64,000 bases of DNA, taken from the NCBI RefSeq assembly GCF_018603435.1, contig NZ_CP075682.1:3658001-3722000 (forward strand). Reading direction: 5' to 3'. This stretch comes from Chryseobacterium sp. ZHDP1 (GTDB taxonomy: Bacteria; Bacteroidota; Bacteroidia; Flavobacteriales; Weeksellaceae). How positions within the stretch are numbered: the stretch's first letter is position 1; the number at the start of each line of letters is the position of its first letter. Both the position numbers and the translations under genes were made by a program. Positions 16,741-25,410 of the stretch are shown here, piece by piece. The notes below the pieces were generated by a model. The model made no database searches and was not told the DNA's origin. It saw only the letters and a program-made list of their open reading frames with translations.

Positions 16741-18007
16741 TTGAAGATTCTTTTAAAATTTTAAATCCAATACCGCAATTTAAGCAATTTTTTTCTTCAC
16801 AGGAATTTTTAAAATGATAAATCAGGCTTTGCGATTCCAGTGCTGTCTTACATTTCATGCCCAGCTTTTTCCAATCCGTAATAACTGAATTTTTTTCGGA
16901 CGGACGGTTTTTATAAAAAAGTAGAATTTCGTCTGCAATTTCTTCGTTGTGATATTGATGATAGGTATATTTTAAAGGCAAAATGGTGTTTAAAATAATT
17001 AATTCTATAAAATCCCGCGATACAAATTTGGTATGATTTACCGATGATATTTTTCCGAAATTATAATGATTATTCCAGTATTCCGAAGCTTTTACATCCT
17101 TAAAAATTTCGAAAAGCTCCCCTGTATTTTTAACATGAATGATTTTTGAAAATAAGTTCTGATGTGTGAAATAGAGATTCGCCAACTGCGACAAACGGAG
17201 CGTAGGAAAATTGGGAGGTCGTAATCTCAGAAATTTAGGATGAAATTTAAGATTGGAAATGTTGAATTTAGCCTTAATAAAATCAAATTCCCGCTTCCAG
17301 ATTTTCATCGTTTCATCCTCAGGATTTTCCAGCCAGCCGGAAACACCGAAAAATAAAGCTTCCAGTTGAATTTCATTTTGCCGGATCTTATTAATGATGG
17401 TAAAATCTATGCTTTCCGCAATTTGCCTGAAAATAAATGCATTCACTTTTAATCCGAAAGAATAGGCTAAAGAATGAAACAAAACGGCTTCAAAATTATT
17501 TTTAAACTGTGCCAAGTTCATCTCAAATTCTAAAGATTTCTCAGCCAGCTTTTTCAAAACATTTTCTTCATGAAAATAAACCGGAATTTTACCGGGATCA
17601 AAAATATTTTCGCAGGGAATAAACTGCGTTCCGCCGATCAGTTTTTCATATTTCCACAGGATATTTTCTTCAATATGATCTTTTAATTCTATGGTAGGAA
17701 TGTTTCTGTTTTTCAGTTCCTCAATCTCGCAGTCATTCTGAAAAACGACATGAAGAATTATATTCTGATAGTTGGGATCGTGTGAATGGCTGTGAAAGAT
17801 CCAGTCGGAAGATTTTACGTGAAGTTCAATATTTCCTACAAAAGTAATTTCATTGATCTTCACCCTCGCCGCCAGAAAATCCGGACCGGAATCTGTATTC
17901 CACTTTCCGAAGTCTAATATTTCAACAGGATTGCCTTCAAGATCTTTGAAGTCGAAATGCTTGAACACTTTATAGTTCCAGAGATATTGCAGTAGTTTTT
18001 CGGTCAT
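16733..18007 (-). CDS. DUF2851 family protein
   Basis: A 424-residue cytoplasmic protein that matches DUF2851 along its whole length: LLQYLWNYKVF, GKWNTDSGPDFLAARVKI, GNIELHVKSSDW, HSHDPNYQNIILHVVF, FHSLAYSFGLKVN and a C-terminal Cys cluster C-x5-C-x2-C ending in GIGFKIL. The last part may bind a metal. The N-terminal region has the conserved N-x-x-x-G-P-D-F and H-x-K-S-S-D-W motifs, which recall a nuclease-like active site, but no activity is known for the family. It is the first gene of the DUF2851-PspC-GNAT transcript. Confidence 0.85.
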   Translation of the reverse strand: MTEKLLQYLWNYKVFKHFDFKDLEGNPVEILDFGKWNTDSGPDFLAARVKINEITFVGNIELHVKSSDWIFHSHSHDPNYQNIILHVVFQNDCEIEELKNRNIPTIELKDHIEENILWKYEKLIGGTQFIPCENIFDPGKIPVYFHEENVLKKLAEKSLEFEMNLAQFKNNFEAVLFHSLAYSFGLKVNAFIFRQIAESIDFTIINKIRQNEIQLEALFFGVSGWLENPEDETMKIWKREFDFIKAKFNISNLKFHPKFLRLRPPNFPTLRLSQLANLYFTHQNLFSKIIHVKNTGELFEIFKDVKASEYWNNHYNFGKISSVNHTKFVSRDFIELIILNTILPLKYTYHQYHNEEIADEILLFYKNRPSEKNSVITDWKKLGMKCKTALESQSLIYHFKNSCEEKNCLNCGIGFKILKESSNA

Positions 18008-18180
18008 GAGTGTTTACTGCAAATATAGAATAAAAATAATTTGAATAATATTAAGTGTTTAAAAATCAGATAAATAATAAAAATTATTTTACAAGTAATT
18101 CAAAACTTATAAATTCTTTCATGGAAAATAATTGTTTGCATGAAAAATGTTAATCTTCCGAAACTCGATATACAGAAAAA

Positions 18181-18209
18181 GCTGCATCCAAATGAATGCA
18201 GCCACTGTT
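18181..18209. terminator. Hairpin in the DUF2851-bshA intergenic region
   Basis: GCTGCAT (18181-18187) pairs with ATGCAGC (18196-18202), then CACTG and a T7 tract. Both flanking genes are on the minus strand, so the plus-strand T tract suggests a remnant or an antisense terminator. Confidence 0.5.
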
Positions 18210-18221
18210 TTTTTATGGTAT

Positions 18222-18254
18222 AAACCTCACAGGTTTTTAAAACCTGTGAGGTTT
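18222..18254. repeat. Near-perfect palindromic element with self-complementary arms
   Basis: AAACCTCACAGGTTTT (18222-18237) and AAAACCTGTGAGGTTT (18239-18254) are exact inverse complements around one base. Each arm is itself an inverted repeat (AAACCT-CAC-AGGTTT). A similar design occurs at 29024-29054. In the minus direction it sits directly after bshA and may act as its terminator. Confidence 0.6.
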
Positions 18255-18288
18255 TGTAATTCCAATTCCAAATTTTTTCAATATAAAA

Positions 18289-19437
18289 CTATGCTTTGGT
18301 AAGTTCACTTTTGAAATTTTCGATGGTGGTTCTGTACATTTCTTCGTAGATCGGAAGAATATTTTTAAGGTCGAATTTTATCGCCTGTTCCTTTGCATTG
18401 ACTTTCATTTTCGCCAGAAGCTCATCGTTGCTCAGTAGTTTAATCGTGTAATTGCTCATCGCTTCCACATTTCCGATCTCTGCAAGAAAACCTGTTTCTC
18501 CCTGAATGTTTACTTCCGGAATTCCTCCTGCATTCGAGCTGATAACCGGAGTATTGGCTGCCATTGCTTCCAGTGCGGCAAGACCGAAACTTTCCTGTTC
18601 GGAAGGCAGTAAAAACACATCCGAAAGCTGTAAAATTCGGTAAAGATCATTTACTTTACCCAAAAGACGGATTTTCGAAATCAGATCCGGATTTTCTTCC
18701 AGAAACTGGTTTACTTTCTCCATATCGGGACCTTCTCCGATGATGATAAGCTTGGATTTTACCTTTTTCTGAACATTCTTGAAGATCTGCAATACTTCTT
18801 CCACACGTTTTACAGGACGCAGGTTCGATACGTGGATCAGGATTTTTTCGTCCGGATTGGCAAACTGTGTTCTCTGGCATTCGTTGCATTCATCAAACTC
18901 AGAATTATCGATAAAATTTGTAATCACCTGAATTTCTTTTTTAATCTTAAAAAACTGGAGTGTATCTCTTTTCAGACTTTCCGACACCGAAGTGATGGCA
19001 TCTGACTGGTTGATGGAAAATTCCACGGCGTGTTTGTAACTTGGATGCTGTCCTACCAATGTAATGTCTGTCCCGTGAAGTGTTGTTACCAAAGGAATAT
19101 CATTATCATCTTCCTTCAGCATCTGTTTGGCTGTAAACGCAGCATAAGCATAAGGAATCGCGTAGTGTGCATGAAGCAGATCCAGTTTGTAGAGATTCAC
19201 CACTCGGTAAATCATCGAGCTCAGCGCAATATCATACGGCTGATACTGGAAAAGCGGATAAGTCTGAACATTTACCCTGTGGAAGAAAATATTCGGATTG
19301 GTAATATCTAATCTCGCAGGTAATGCACTGCTGATGAAGTGGACTTCATAGCCTTTGTTGGCAAGAGACATTCCGAGTTCTGTTGCTACAATTCCGCTTC
19401 CTCCGTAGGTGGGATAGCAAAGTATGCCTATTTTCAT
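18289..19437 (-). CDS. bshA: N-acetyl-alpha-D-glucosaminyl L-malate synthase
   Basis: Glycosyltransferase that joins UDP-GlcNAc and L-malate in the first step of bacillithiol synthesis. The 382 residues fit BshA (GT4 family). N-terminus MKIGILCYPTYGGSGIVATELG is the BshA signature, followed by LLHAHYAIPYAYAAFTAKQ and TTLHGTDITLVGQHPSYKHAVE. The C-terminal UDP-sugar half has HVSNLRPVKRVEEVLQIF, IIGEGPDMEKV and PSEQESFGLAALEAMAANTPVISSNAGG, with the E-x7-E motif (ESFGLAALE). Cytoplasmic. It lies 44 bp downstream of a GH3 gene and may share its transcript, though the jobs are unrelated. Other bacillithiol genes are not in this window. Confidence 0.93.
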   Translation of the reverse strand: MKIGILCYPTYGGSGIVATELGMSLANKGYEVHFISSALPARLDITNPNIFFHRVNVQTYPLFQYQPYDIALSSMIYRVVNLYKLDLLHAHYAIPYAYAAFTAKQMLKEDDNDIPLVTTLHGTDITLVGQHPSYKHAVEFSINQSDAITSVSESLKRDTLQFFKIKKEIQVITNFIDNSEFDECNECQRTQFANPDEKILIHVSNLRPVKRVEEVLQIFKNVQKKVKSKLIIIGEGPDMEKVNQFLEENPDLISKIRLLGKVNDLYRILQLSDVFLLPSEQESFGLAALEAMAANTPVISSNAGGIPEVNIQGETGFLAEIGNVEAMSNYTIKLLSNDELLAKMKVNAKEQAIKFDLKNILPIYEEMYRTTIENFKSELTKA

Positions 19438-19481
19438 TTATTTTTGGGGTTTTGATGTTGTAAATTTTAGAATTTACACCT

Positions 19482-21176
19482 TTATTTTACAATTGCTGGA
19501 ATGAGATCCATTCCCATCCCTGCCTTCAAAGTATCATTCACCAAAACAGGAAGCCTGCCTTGGATTTTTGTTTTTCCGTTGAATGCATCGGCTGTTGCGT
19601 TCATCGAGTCTTCATTGTTTTCATACGAAACCAGAACGGTAGAAACCTTTGAAATGTCAATATCTTTCAAGGCGTATGCACTTCCGAAAACGTTAAGAAT
19701 CACATTTTGATTTTTCGTAAGATCGGATAATACTTTTTTTGAAACGTCTGAAATTTTATACGATTTGTAAGCCGTGGAATTATCTTTATGGAAACCGACA
19801 ATTACTGTAGAATTTGCAGGAATCGTAGCAATTTCATCAGCTTTTTTAATTGTAATATTTGAACCTAATCGATTGACAAATGTCTGATAAGGAGCTTCTT
19901 CCAACGGAACGTAATATATTTGTTTTCCGTTTAATGGGAGCAGTTTTTTTTCATCCTTCAGTAAAGTGATCGCATTTGAATAGAGATTCTGAACTAAAGT
20001 TTTGTGAGAGTCGTTATTTAAGTCTGTATTAATATTTTCAGGATTTTTAGGGGTGTATTTATCAAGTCCTAAAAAATATTTGGTTAAAAGGATCTTTTTC
20101 ACACTTTCTTCCACTCGAGATTGCGAAATTTCTCCGCTTTCAATAGCTTTCTGAATTAGTTTTTTTCCTTCTGCAACTCCCTGCGAAAACAGCATGATAT
20201 CGTTTCCTGCTTTAAAAGCCATTGCATCCAGTTCTCCCGGTTTATATTTGTTGGCTACAGCACCCATATTTAAAGCATCTGTAATAATTAAGCCTTTATA
20301 GCCAAATTTATTTTTTAGAATACCGGTGATGATGTTTTTAGAAACCGAAGCAGGAATTCCTTTATTGGGTTCTAAAGCCGGAACGTATAAATGCGCGACC
20401 ATTACGCCTCCGATTCCTTTATTCATCAACGCTTTGAAAGGAGCAAGCTCTACATTGTTCAGTCTTTCAAGATTGTGTGTTACCACTGGAAGATCGGTGT
20501 GCGAATCTGTGCTTGTATCTCCGTGTCCTGGAAAATGCTTAATTGCTGCTAAAATATTGTTATTCTGAAGTCCGTTTGCGTAAGCTGATGCAGAATTCAC
20601 CACATTACTTACTTCCGAACCGAAGCTTCTGTTTCCGATAATAGGGTTGTTGGGATTGGTATTTACATCCACAACCGGCGCAAAATCCCAGTTGATGCCC
20701 ATCCGGTGACAGTCTTCCGCAATTTTAGCCGACATTTTTTCAATTAAACTTTTATCCTGAATAGCTCCCAAAGTCATTGCCCACGGAAATTTGTGCGCGG
20801 CCGCAATTCTCTGGTACAGTCCCCATTCCGCATCCATCCCGATCATTAGAGGAACTTTAGATTTCTGCTGAAATTCATTTACCAGTGTAATTTCTCTTGC
20901 TGCATCATCCTGCATCAGGATCAGTCCCCCGATTTTATCATTGGTGACGATATTTCTTACTTTTTCAATTTCACTTTCTCCTCTGTTGGTGTAAAGTGCC
21001 ACAATGAAAAGCTGTCCGAGTTTTTCGTCCTGAGAAAGGTTCTTATAGGTTTTGTCAACCCATTGGTTTGCCTTTTTCAGATCGTCTTTGGAAATGTTTT
21101 TAGGCTGATATTGAGCTGATATTTTAGAGCTTGAGAATATGAAAATGAAAAGTGAACTGTAAATAAGTTTCTTCAT
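19482..21176 (-). CDS. Glycoside hydrolase family 3 protein (beta-N-acetylhexosaminidase type)
   Basis: Probably hydrolyses terminal beta-GlcNAc, for example from peptidoglycan fragments. The true start is ATG 21176 (MKKLIYSSLFIFIFSS); the longer TTG frame from 21203 overlaps the promoter. Signal peptide, then the GH3 N-terminal barrel: KLGQLFIVALYT, GGLILMQDDA, LMIGMDAEWGLYQR, and the NagZ-type K-H-F-P-G-H-G-D-T-x4-S-H-x-D loop that supplies the catalytic His/Asp. The likely nucleophile Asp lies in IITDALNMGAV. The C-terminal 170 residues match the GH3 C-terminal alpha/beta domain. At 564 residues it lacks the beta-lactamase-like domain fused to many Bacteroidota relatives. Periplasmic location is expected. 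Confidence 0.88.
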   Translation of the reverse strand: MKKLIYSSLFIFIFSSSKISAQYQPKNISKDDLKKANQWVDKTYKNLSQDEKLGQLFIVALYTNRGESEIEKVRNIVTNDKIGGLILMQDDAAREITLVNEFQQKSKVPLMIGMDAEWGLYQRIAAAHKFPWAMTLGAIQDKSLIEKMSAKIAEDCHRMGINWDFAPVVDVNTNPNNPIIGNRSFGSEVSNVVNSASAYANGLQNNNILAAIKHFPGHGDTSTDSHTDLPVVTHNLERLNNVELAPFKALMNKGIGGVMVAHLYVPALEPNKGIPASVSKNIITGILKNKFGYKGLIITDALNMGAVANKYKPGELDAMAFKAGNDIMLFSQGVAEGKKLIQKAIESGEISQSRVEESVKKILLTKYFLGLDKYTPKNPENINTDLNNDSHKTLVQNLYSNAITLLKDEKKLLPLNGKQIYYVPLEEAPYQTFVNRLGSNITIKKADEIATIPANSTVIVGFHKDNSTAYKSYKISDVSKKVLSDLTKNQNVILNVFGSAYALKDIDISKVSTVLVSYENNEDSMNATADAFNGKTKIQGRLPVLVNDTLKAGMGMDLIPAIVK

Positions 21177-21192
21177 AATTTTTGAATAAGAA

Positions 21193-21224
21193 CAAAAATA
21201 CAATTAAAAAAATCATGAAAACAA
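21193..21224 (-). promoter_or_regulatory. Promoter of the GH3 gene
   Basis: On the minus strand TATTTTTG (21193-21200) is preceded by TTG (21222-21224) with a 21-bp spacer, the -7/-33 pattern of Bacteroidota. This supports the start at 21176. Confidence 0.6.
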
Positions 21225-21293
21225 TGTTTTTGTAATTTTTGGTATATGATTTGAATACGGATTATAAATAATAAACAACTAAACTTTTATAAA

Positions 21294-21824
21294 ATGAAAA
21301 AAATTCTTCCAATCTTAATAATGGCTTTTGTAAGCTTATTTATATTCAGCTGCGATAATAGTAATGATACTGTTACTCAGGATAATGATACGTATTCTAA
21401 GATGCGTGATGTTACCGGCAGTTTTACTTCCGCAAACAGTTATGCCTTCACACAGGGTATCAATATACAAAGCACAGATGTAGTTTTAGTTTACAGAAAT
21501 TTAGGTGCTGCATGGCAGTTAATTCCTAAAATGGAATATATTCCTAATTCAACGGGAATGCCTACCAACAGAGAGTTTCAGTACAATTTTGTTTTTGACA
21601 GTCAAAATGTACAAATCAGAATTGATGATGAGAACTTCAATCTTGCAACAGGTTTAACCACTGCGGAAGCCAATCAGTATTTAAACAATCAAAAATTCAG
21701 AATTGTTTTAGTTCCTGCAAGCGGTTCAAAAAATTCAGGTGTTAATTATGAAGACTATAACAGTGTAGTTAAATATTATAATCTTGATGATTCTAAAGTA
21801 ATCAACACCGTGGTTACAAAGTAA
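21294..21824 (+). CDS. Putative lipoprotein of unknown function
   Basis: A 176-residue protein with a lipoprotein signal peptide: MKKILPILIMAFVSLFIFSC, with Cys 20 as the probable lipidation site followed by DNSNDTVTQDN. The mature part is beta-rich with repeated hydrophobic-polar alternation (TDVVLVYRNLGAAWQLIPKM, FNFVFD-type strands, KFRIVLVPA). The central YRNLGAAWQLIPKMEY phrase resembles other small Flavobacteriia lipoproteins, but the family has no known role. It stands alone between a divergent GH3 gene and a strong terminator convergent with ribA. It is probably on the outer membrane or the periplasmic face. Confidence 0.65.
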   Translation: MKKILPILIMAFVSLFIFSCDNSNDTVTQDNDTYSKMRDVTGSFTSANSYAFTQGINIQSTDVVLVYRNLGAAWQLIPKMEYIPNSTGMPTNREFQYNFVFDSQNVQIRIDDENFNLATGLTTAEANQYLNNQKFRIVLVPASGSKNSGVNYEDYNSVVKYYNLDDSKVINTVVTK

Positions 21825-21855
21825 GAATATATCTTTTCAGTTTTTTATAATTACA

Positions 21856-21897
21856 AAAAAGCTCCGGAAGAAATTCCGGAGCTTTGCTTTTTTTATA
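21856..21897. terminator. Bidirectional terminator
   Basis: AAAGCTCCGGA (21858-21868) pairs perfectly with TCCGGAGCTTT (21875-21885), with A6 before and GCT7 after. It lies between the lipoprotein gene and ribA, which converge. Confidence 0.9.
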
Positions 21898-21904
21898 TAA
21901 TTAT

Positions 21905-22501
21905 TTACTTGTCATTATCATCAAGAAGATGACCGAAATAATCTTTTTTTGTCTGCAAATATCCTTTACTGATCTCGTTTGCAGGAATCTGCAAAGGGAC
22001 CCTTGAGTTGAGATGGATATTACTTTCTGTTACATATTTTACCTTTTCAGGATTATTGGTGAGCAGATTGATATCTTGTACCCCCAATAAATTCAGGATT
22101 TCAATAGCCACACCAAAGTTTCTGTCGTCTGCAGGAAGCCCAAGTTTTAAATTCGCTTCTACGGTATCAAAACCTTTTTCCTGTAAAGAGTATGCTTTTA
22201 ATTTATTGATGATCCCGATATTTCTACCTTCCTGTCGAAGATAAATAATAATTCCTCCATTTTCATGGATGTATTTCATGGCAGCATCTAATTGCTGGCC
22301 GCATTCACATTTTTTGGAATGGAAAACTTCTCCGGTAATGCATTCTGAGTGAAAACGAACGTTTACAGGTTTGGAAAAATCCGTATTTTCCGCAACAATT
22401 GCCATATGAGGCATCCAGTCGTTTTCGTTTTCAGAGAGCGCGATCATTCGGAACGTTCCGTATTCCGTTGGAACGTTGGATTCCGCCTGAATTTTAATCA
22501 T
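21905..22501 (-). CDS. ribA: GTP cyclohydrolase II
   Basis: Opens GTP to 2,5-diamino-6-ribosylamino-pyrimidinone phosphate in riboflavin synthesis. The 198 residues match stand-alone RibA. Key parts: VRFHSECITGEVFHSKKCECGQQL (the three zinc Cys C-x10-C-x-C), YLRQEGRNIGIINKL with the catalytic R-Q-E-G-R-G/N-I-G, and LLTNNPEKV near the C-terminus. It closes a six-gene minus-strand run (DUF4292, EnvC-like, tatA, DUF4254, lipoprotein, ribA) with 20 bp to the preceding gene. It may be co-expressed with envelope genes, although it is metabolic. Cytoplasmic. Confidence 0.95.
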   Translation of the reverse strand: MIKIQAESNVPTEYGTFRMIALSENENDWMPHMAIVAENTDFSKPVNVRFHSECITGEVFHSKKCECGQQLDAAMKYIHENGGIIIYLRQEGRNIGIINKLKAYSLQEKGFDTVEANLKLGLPADDRNFGVAIEILNLLGVQDINLLTNNPEKVKYVTESNIHLNSRVPLQIPANEISKGYLQTKKDYFGHLLDDNDK

Positions 22502-22521
22502 TAATTTCCAATTAGTTTTTT

Positions 22522-22980
22522 TTAATTTCTTTTTACAGAATCTTCTATTGCAGAAATGTTGGTTTTTAATCTTACCAAATATCTGTTGAGAACTTCGTTA
22601 TCGTCCTCTTTAAGATTTTGTCTGAGCTTCTGAATTTTTTTATAGGATTTTTCAAAGTCTTTTATCGCTCTGTTCTTTCCCTGAAGATTTCCGGCGTCTA
22701 TTGCATACAGATAATTCTGAAGACTGTATTTCAACGTAGTAATCTCTGTATTTAAAGCGGTAATCTTGAACTGTGGAAAAGTAGCAATAAGATTGGATAT
22801 TTCAGAAGCATTTACATTATCACGAACATTAATTTCGATACTGCTTTTGTCTCCTTTATCGGAATCTGAACCTTTTGTTTCGCTATAAAAACTGTTAGAC
22901 AACGGAGAAAAATTCTGTTTTTCCGTTGCACAGGAAGACGTTATAATTAGTAATACTCCAAAAAAAATTAGTCGTTTCAT
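22522..22980 (-). CDS. Putative lipoprotein in the envelope operon
   Basis: A 152-residue protein with a short lipoprotein signal (MKRLIFFGVLLIITSSC, Cys 17). The mature part is helical and charged (IEINVRDNVNASEISNLIATF, LQNYLYAIDAGNL, a coiled-coil-like RAIKDFEKSYKKIQKLRQNLK). The start ATG overlaps the stop of the DUF4254 gene by 4 bp (ATGA), which argues for translational coupling. The function is unrecognised; the position beside DUF4254 and tatA hints at an envelope role. Confidence 0.65.
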   Translation of the reverse strand: MKRLIFFGVLLIITSSCATEKQNFSPLSNSFYSETKGSDSDKGDKSSIEINVRDNVNASEISNLIATFPQFKITALNTEITTLKYSLQNYLYAIDAGNLQGKNRAIKDFEKSYKKIQKLRQNLKEDDNEVLNRYLVRLKTNISAIEDSVKRN

Positions 22981-23591
22981 TTTTGCTGCCCCTTTTGATA
23001 AAGGATTGGGTTAAGACTTTCATCATTGTACATTTTCATTTGTTTGTACACTTTCATCTTAACATTTCCGTTCTCTATATCAGCAAGCAACTGATTAATG
23101 GAAGTAGAAAGATCTTCATGCTGCGTAAGAAGAACATCCAGTTTAGCCTTGCAGGCAGCTCTGTGTTCTTCAGAAGCCGATTCTCTGTATGCTTCCTGCG
23201 ACATATGATAAACCTTTAATGCCAGAATTGATAATCTGTCTACCGCCCAGGCGATTGTTTCAGTATTAATTTTTGCATCAGGTTTAGGAGTAATATTTTC
23301 AAACTTTTTAAGAAACCAGCTGTCTATAAATTCTACCAGATCAGTTCTTTTCTGATTGGAAGCGTCAATAGTTCTTTTTAATTGAAGAGCTTCAGCGGGA
23401 TCTATATTTTCATCTCTAATTATATCTTCCAAATGCCATTGAACGGTGTCAATCCAGTTTTTAGCATACAAAATCCGTTCCAAAGTATCCTTTTCGAACG
23501 GGTTGTTAATTAGAGTGTTAACGTCATCAGACACGTGATAGTCTTCAATAGCCTGATTGAAGACTTTCCATGCAGTCTCAGTAAAATTCAT
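22977..23591 (-). CDS. DUF4254 domain-containing protein
   Basis: A 204-residue, mostly helical protein that matches DUF4254 over its length: AWKVFNQAIEDYHVSDDV, RILYAKNWIDTVQWHLEDI, LKRTIDASNQKRTDLVEFID, ETIAWAVDRLSILALKVYHM and ASEEHRAACKAKLDVL. It has no signal peptide, so it is cytoplasmic. The function is unknown. In Bacteroidota genomes this family is often placed beside LPS or cell-surface glycosyl genes (recalled, not checked). Here it is 16 bp from tatA and overlaps the lipoprotein gene by 4 bp. Confidence 0.8.
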   Translation of the reverse strand: MNFTETAWKVFNQAIEDYHVSDDVNTLINNPFEKDTLERILYAKNWIDTVQWHLEDIIRDENIDPAEALQLKRTIDASNQKRTDLVEFIDSWFLKKFENITPKPDAKINTETIAWAVDRLSILALKVYHMSQEAYRESASEEHRAACKAKLDVLLTQHEDLSTSINQLLADIENGNVKMKVYKQMKMYNDESLNPILYQKGQQK

Positions 23592-23607
23592 TGAATGTAA
23601 AGAATTT

Positions 23608-23814
23608 TTAGTTGCTCGAAGAGTTGTTGTTTGTTGTTTTGTTTTCAGAACCGGGTTTGTCCTCTTCTTTTACAGCATCTTTAAATTCTTTGATACCAGA
23701 ACCTACACCTCTCATCAATTCAGGGATTTTTTTACCTCCGAAAAGAAGAAGCAGGATGATCGCTACGATCAAAATATGTTGCCAAGATAATGACAGTATT
23801 GTTAATGTATTCAT
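23608..23814 (-). CDS. tatA: Sec-independent (Tat) translocase subunit TatA/E
   Basis: A 68-residue Tat pore component. An N-terminal membrane helix (8-21, LSWQHILIVAIILLLLFGGKKIPEL) is followed by the F-G-G/F-K-K-[IL]-P-E-L hinge and an amphipathic helix (MRGVGSGIKEFKDAVKEE), then an acidic, Asn/Ser-rich tail. This is the TatA/E fold. TatC is not in the window. It sits 30 bp after the EnvC-like gene and 16 bp before the DUF4254 gene in the same transcript. The link to an EnvC-like factor is interesting, as amidases that EnvC activates are often Tat substrates in Proteobacteria. Confidence 0.93.
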   Translation of the reverse strand: MNTLTILSLSWQHILIVAIILLLLFGGKKIPELMRGVGSGIKEFKDAVKEEDKPGSENKTTNNNSSSN

Positions 23815-23844
23815 TTCTAAAATTTTTACAAAGTTAGTCTTTTT

Positions 23845-25410
23845 TTAATAAGAAACCCAACCTAATGGATCCACCGGAGTACTTCCGTTCCATACCTGAA
23901 AATCAAGGGTATAGGTTCCGTCAAAATCCTGTCCTACAACGCCCACAGGTGTTCCTGCGGAAACCTGTTGTCCTTTGGAAACACTTACAGCGGAAAGGTT
24001 GGAATAGATGGTAAAATAATTTCCGTGTCTTAACATAACGGTTTTTGTTCCGTCGCTGTTTGCCAATACCGAAGATACGGTTCCCGGAAATACAGATTTT
24101 GCTCTGGTTCCGGATGGTACGGAAATTTTAATTCCGTTATTTTCTTCATCAATATTTTTAAATACCGGATGCGGATGTCTTCCGAAACGGTGGGTAATCT
24201 GTCCAACTCTGTCAGCAGGAGATCCCAATCGTCCTTTACTGTCTGCAAAATTGCTTCCTGCTACAGTTGTAACACCATAACTTGTCATAGCCTTGCTTTC
24301 CGCAGCTTTTTTATCATCTTCTTTTTTCTTTGCTAAAGCTGCTTCCGCAGCTCTTGCGGCTGTTAATTTGTCGGATGCTTCTTTCGCCTTCGCTGCGGCC
24401 TCGTCAGATGCTTTTTTTGCAGCTATTTTTCTGGCTTCATCTCTTGCTGTAGCTTCAGAACGGGCTGCTTCTTCATTACGTTTTCTCTCTTCTTCCGCTC
24501 TTTTTTCGGCTAATTCCCTTGCTTTTCTCGCTTCAACTTCAGCAGCTAATCTTTCTTTCTCCAGCGCTTCTGCTCTTGCTTTTGCTTCTGCTTCGATTCT
24601 TGCTTTTTCTCTTTCCGCAGCTATTTTTGCTAAACGGATTTTCTCTGCTTCGGCTTTTTTTCTTGCCTCCTCTTCAGCTTTGGCAATTCGGATTTCTTCG
24701 GCGATAATGCTTCTGATCTGTCCTTCCAGAGCTTTCGACTGAGTCTGTTTTTGTCTTAGTTCAGCAGTAAGTTTAGATTCATTTTTCTTGAATTCTGCAA
24801 CCAGCTGTTCTTTTTGCGCCCTTTCTGCATTAATCGTTGTTAAATCTTTCTGCTGGCTTACCAATAAATTGGCTTTTTCTTTTACAGAATTTTGTCTTCT
24901 GGCAATCGTCTGCTTTATTTTTTCTGCGGCATTTGTAATTTCAGCTGCTTTTTTATCCTGATAATCAGAGTACTGTTTTAAATATTGTACTCTTCGGATT
25001 GCTTCTCCCAGATTTTTAGCTGAAAGGATGAACGTAACCTTGTTCTGCACTCCTTTATTTTTGTAGGCATTTACCAAAACTTTAGCATAGTTGTCTCTTA
25101 AGACTTTTAGCTCTTTATTCTGACGGTTAATTTCTAACTGACGAAGATAGATATCGTCTTCAATAAATCTTTTTTCCTTTTGGGTATTGGTATAAACTTT
25201 TTCTCTTAAAGCCAGTTTTTTGTTCACATTATCAAGATAAGCGACAGAAAGCTTAGATTCTGTTCTTGTCTTTGCCAGATCTGTATTTATTTGTGCAATT
25301 TGTTTTTTAAGTTCGGCATTTTGCTTTTGCAGCTGCTCTTTTTTCAGATTCTGCCCATGGTGGAATCCGAACAGTAACATACCTATTAAAAAGCTAAATT
25401 TTTTAATCAT
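23845..25410 (-). CDS. EnvC-like murein hydrolase activator with degenerate LytM domain
   Basis: A 521-residue exported protein. Signal peptide MIKKFSFLIGMLLFGFHHGQ, then a very long coiled coil (20-370) rich in A, E, K and R with repeated EARKKAEAEKIRLAK-type heptads, then a LytM/M23-like C-terminal domain (400-521). The metal ligands of active LytM enzymes are replaced: the usual H-x3-D region reads NNGIKI, the HxH region reads YFTIYSNLS, and the last strand is TLDFQVW. This matches the EnvC pattern, where the domain activates amidases instead of cutting peptidoglycan. It overlaps the DUF4292 gene by 4 bp. Role in daughter-cell separation is inferred. Confidence 0.85.
   Translation of the reverse strand: MIKKFSFLIGMLLFGFHHGQNLKKEQLQKQNAELKKQIAQINTDLAKTRTESKLSVAYLDNVNKKLALREKVYTNTQKEKRFIEDDIYLRQLEINRQNKELKVLRDNYAKVLVNAYKNKGVQNKVTFILSAKNLGEAIRRVQYLKQYSDYQDKKAAEITNAAEKIKQTIARRQNSVKEKANLLVSQQKDLTTINAERAQKEQLVAEFKKNESKLTAELRQKQTQSKALEGQIRSIIAEEIRIAKAEEEARKKAEAEKIRLAKIAAEREKARIEAEAKARAEALEKERLAAEVEARKARELAEKRAEEERKRNEEAARSEATARDEARKIAAKKASDEAAAKAKEASDKLTAARAAEAALAKKKEDDKKAAESKAMTSYGVTTVAGSNFADSKGRLGSPADRVGQITHRFGRHPHPVFKNIDEENNGIKISVPSGTRAKSVFPGTVSSVLANSDGTKTVMLRHGNYFTIYSNLSAVSVSKGQQVSAGTPVGVVGQDFDGTYTLDFQVWNGSTPVDPLGWVSY

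Noticed and set aside
24293..24742. Antisense ORF of 149 codons over the EnvC-like gene
   Set aside because: Ser/Ala/Leu-rich antisense of the coiled-coil repeats; low complexity and no start context.
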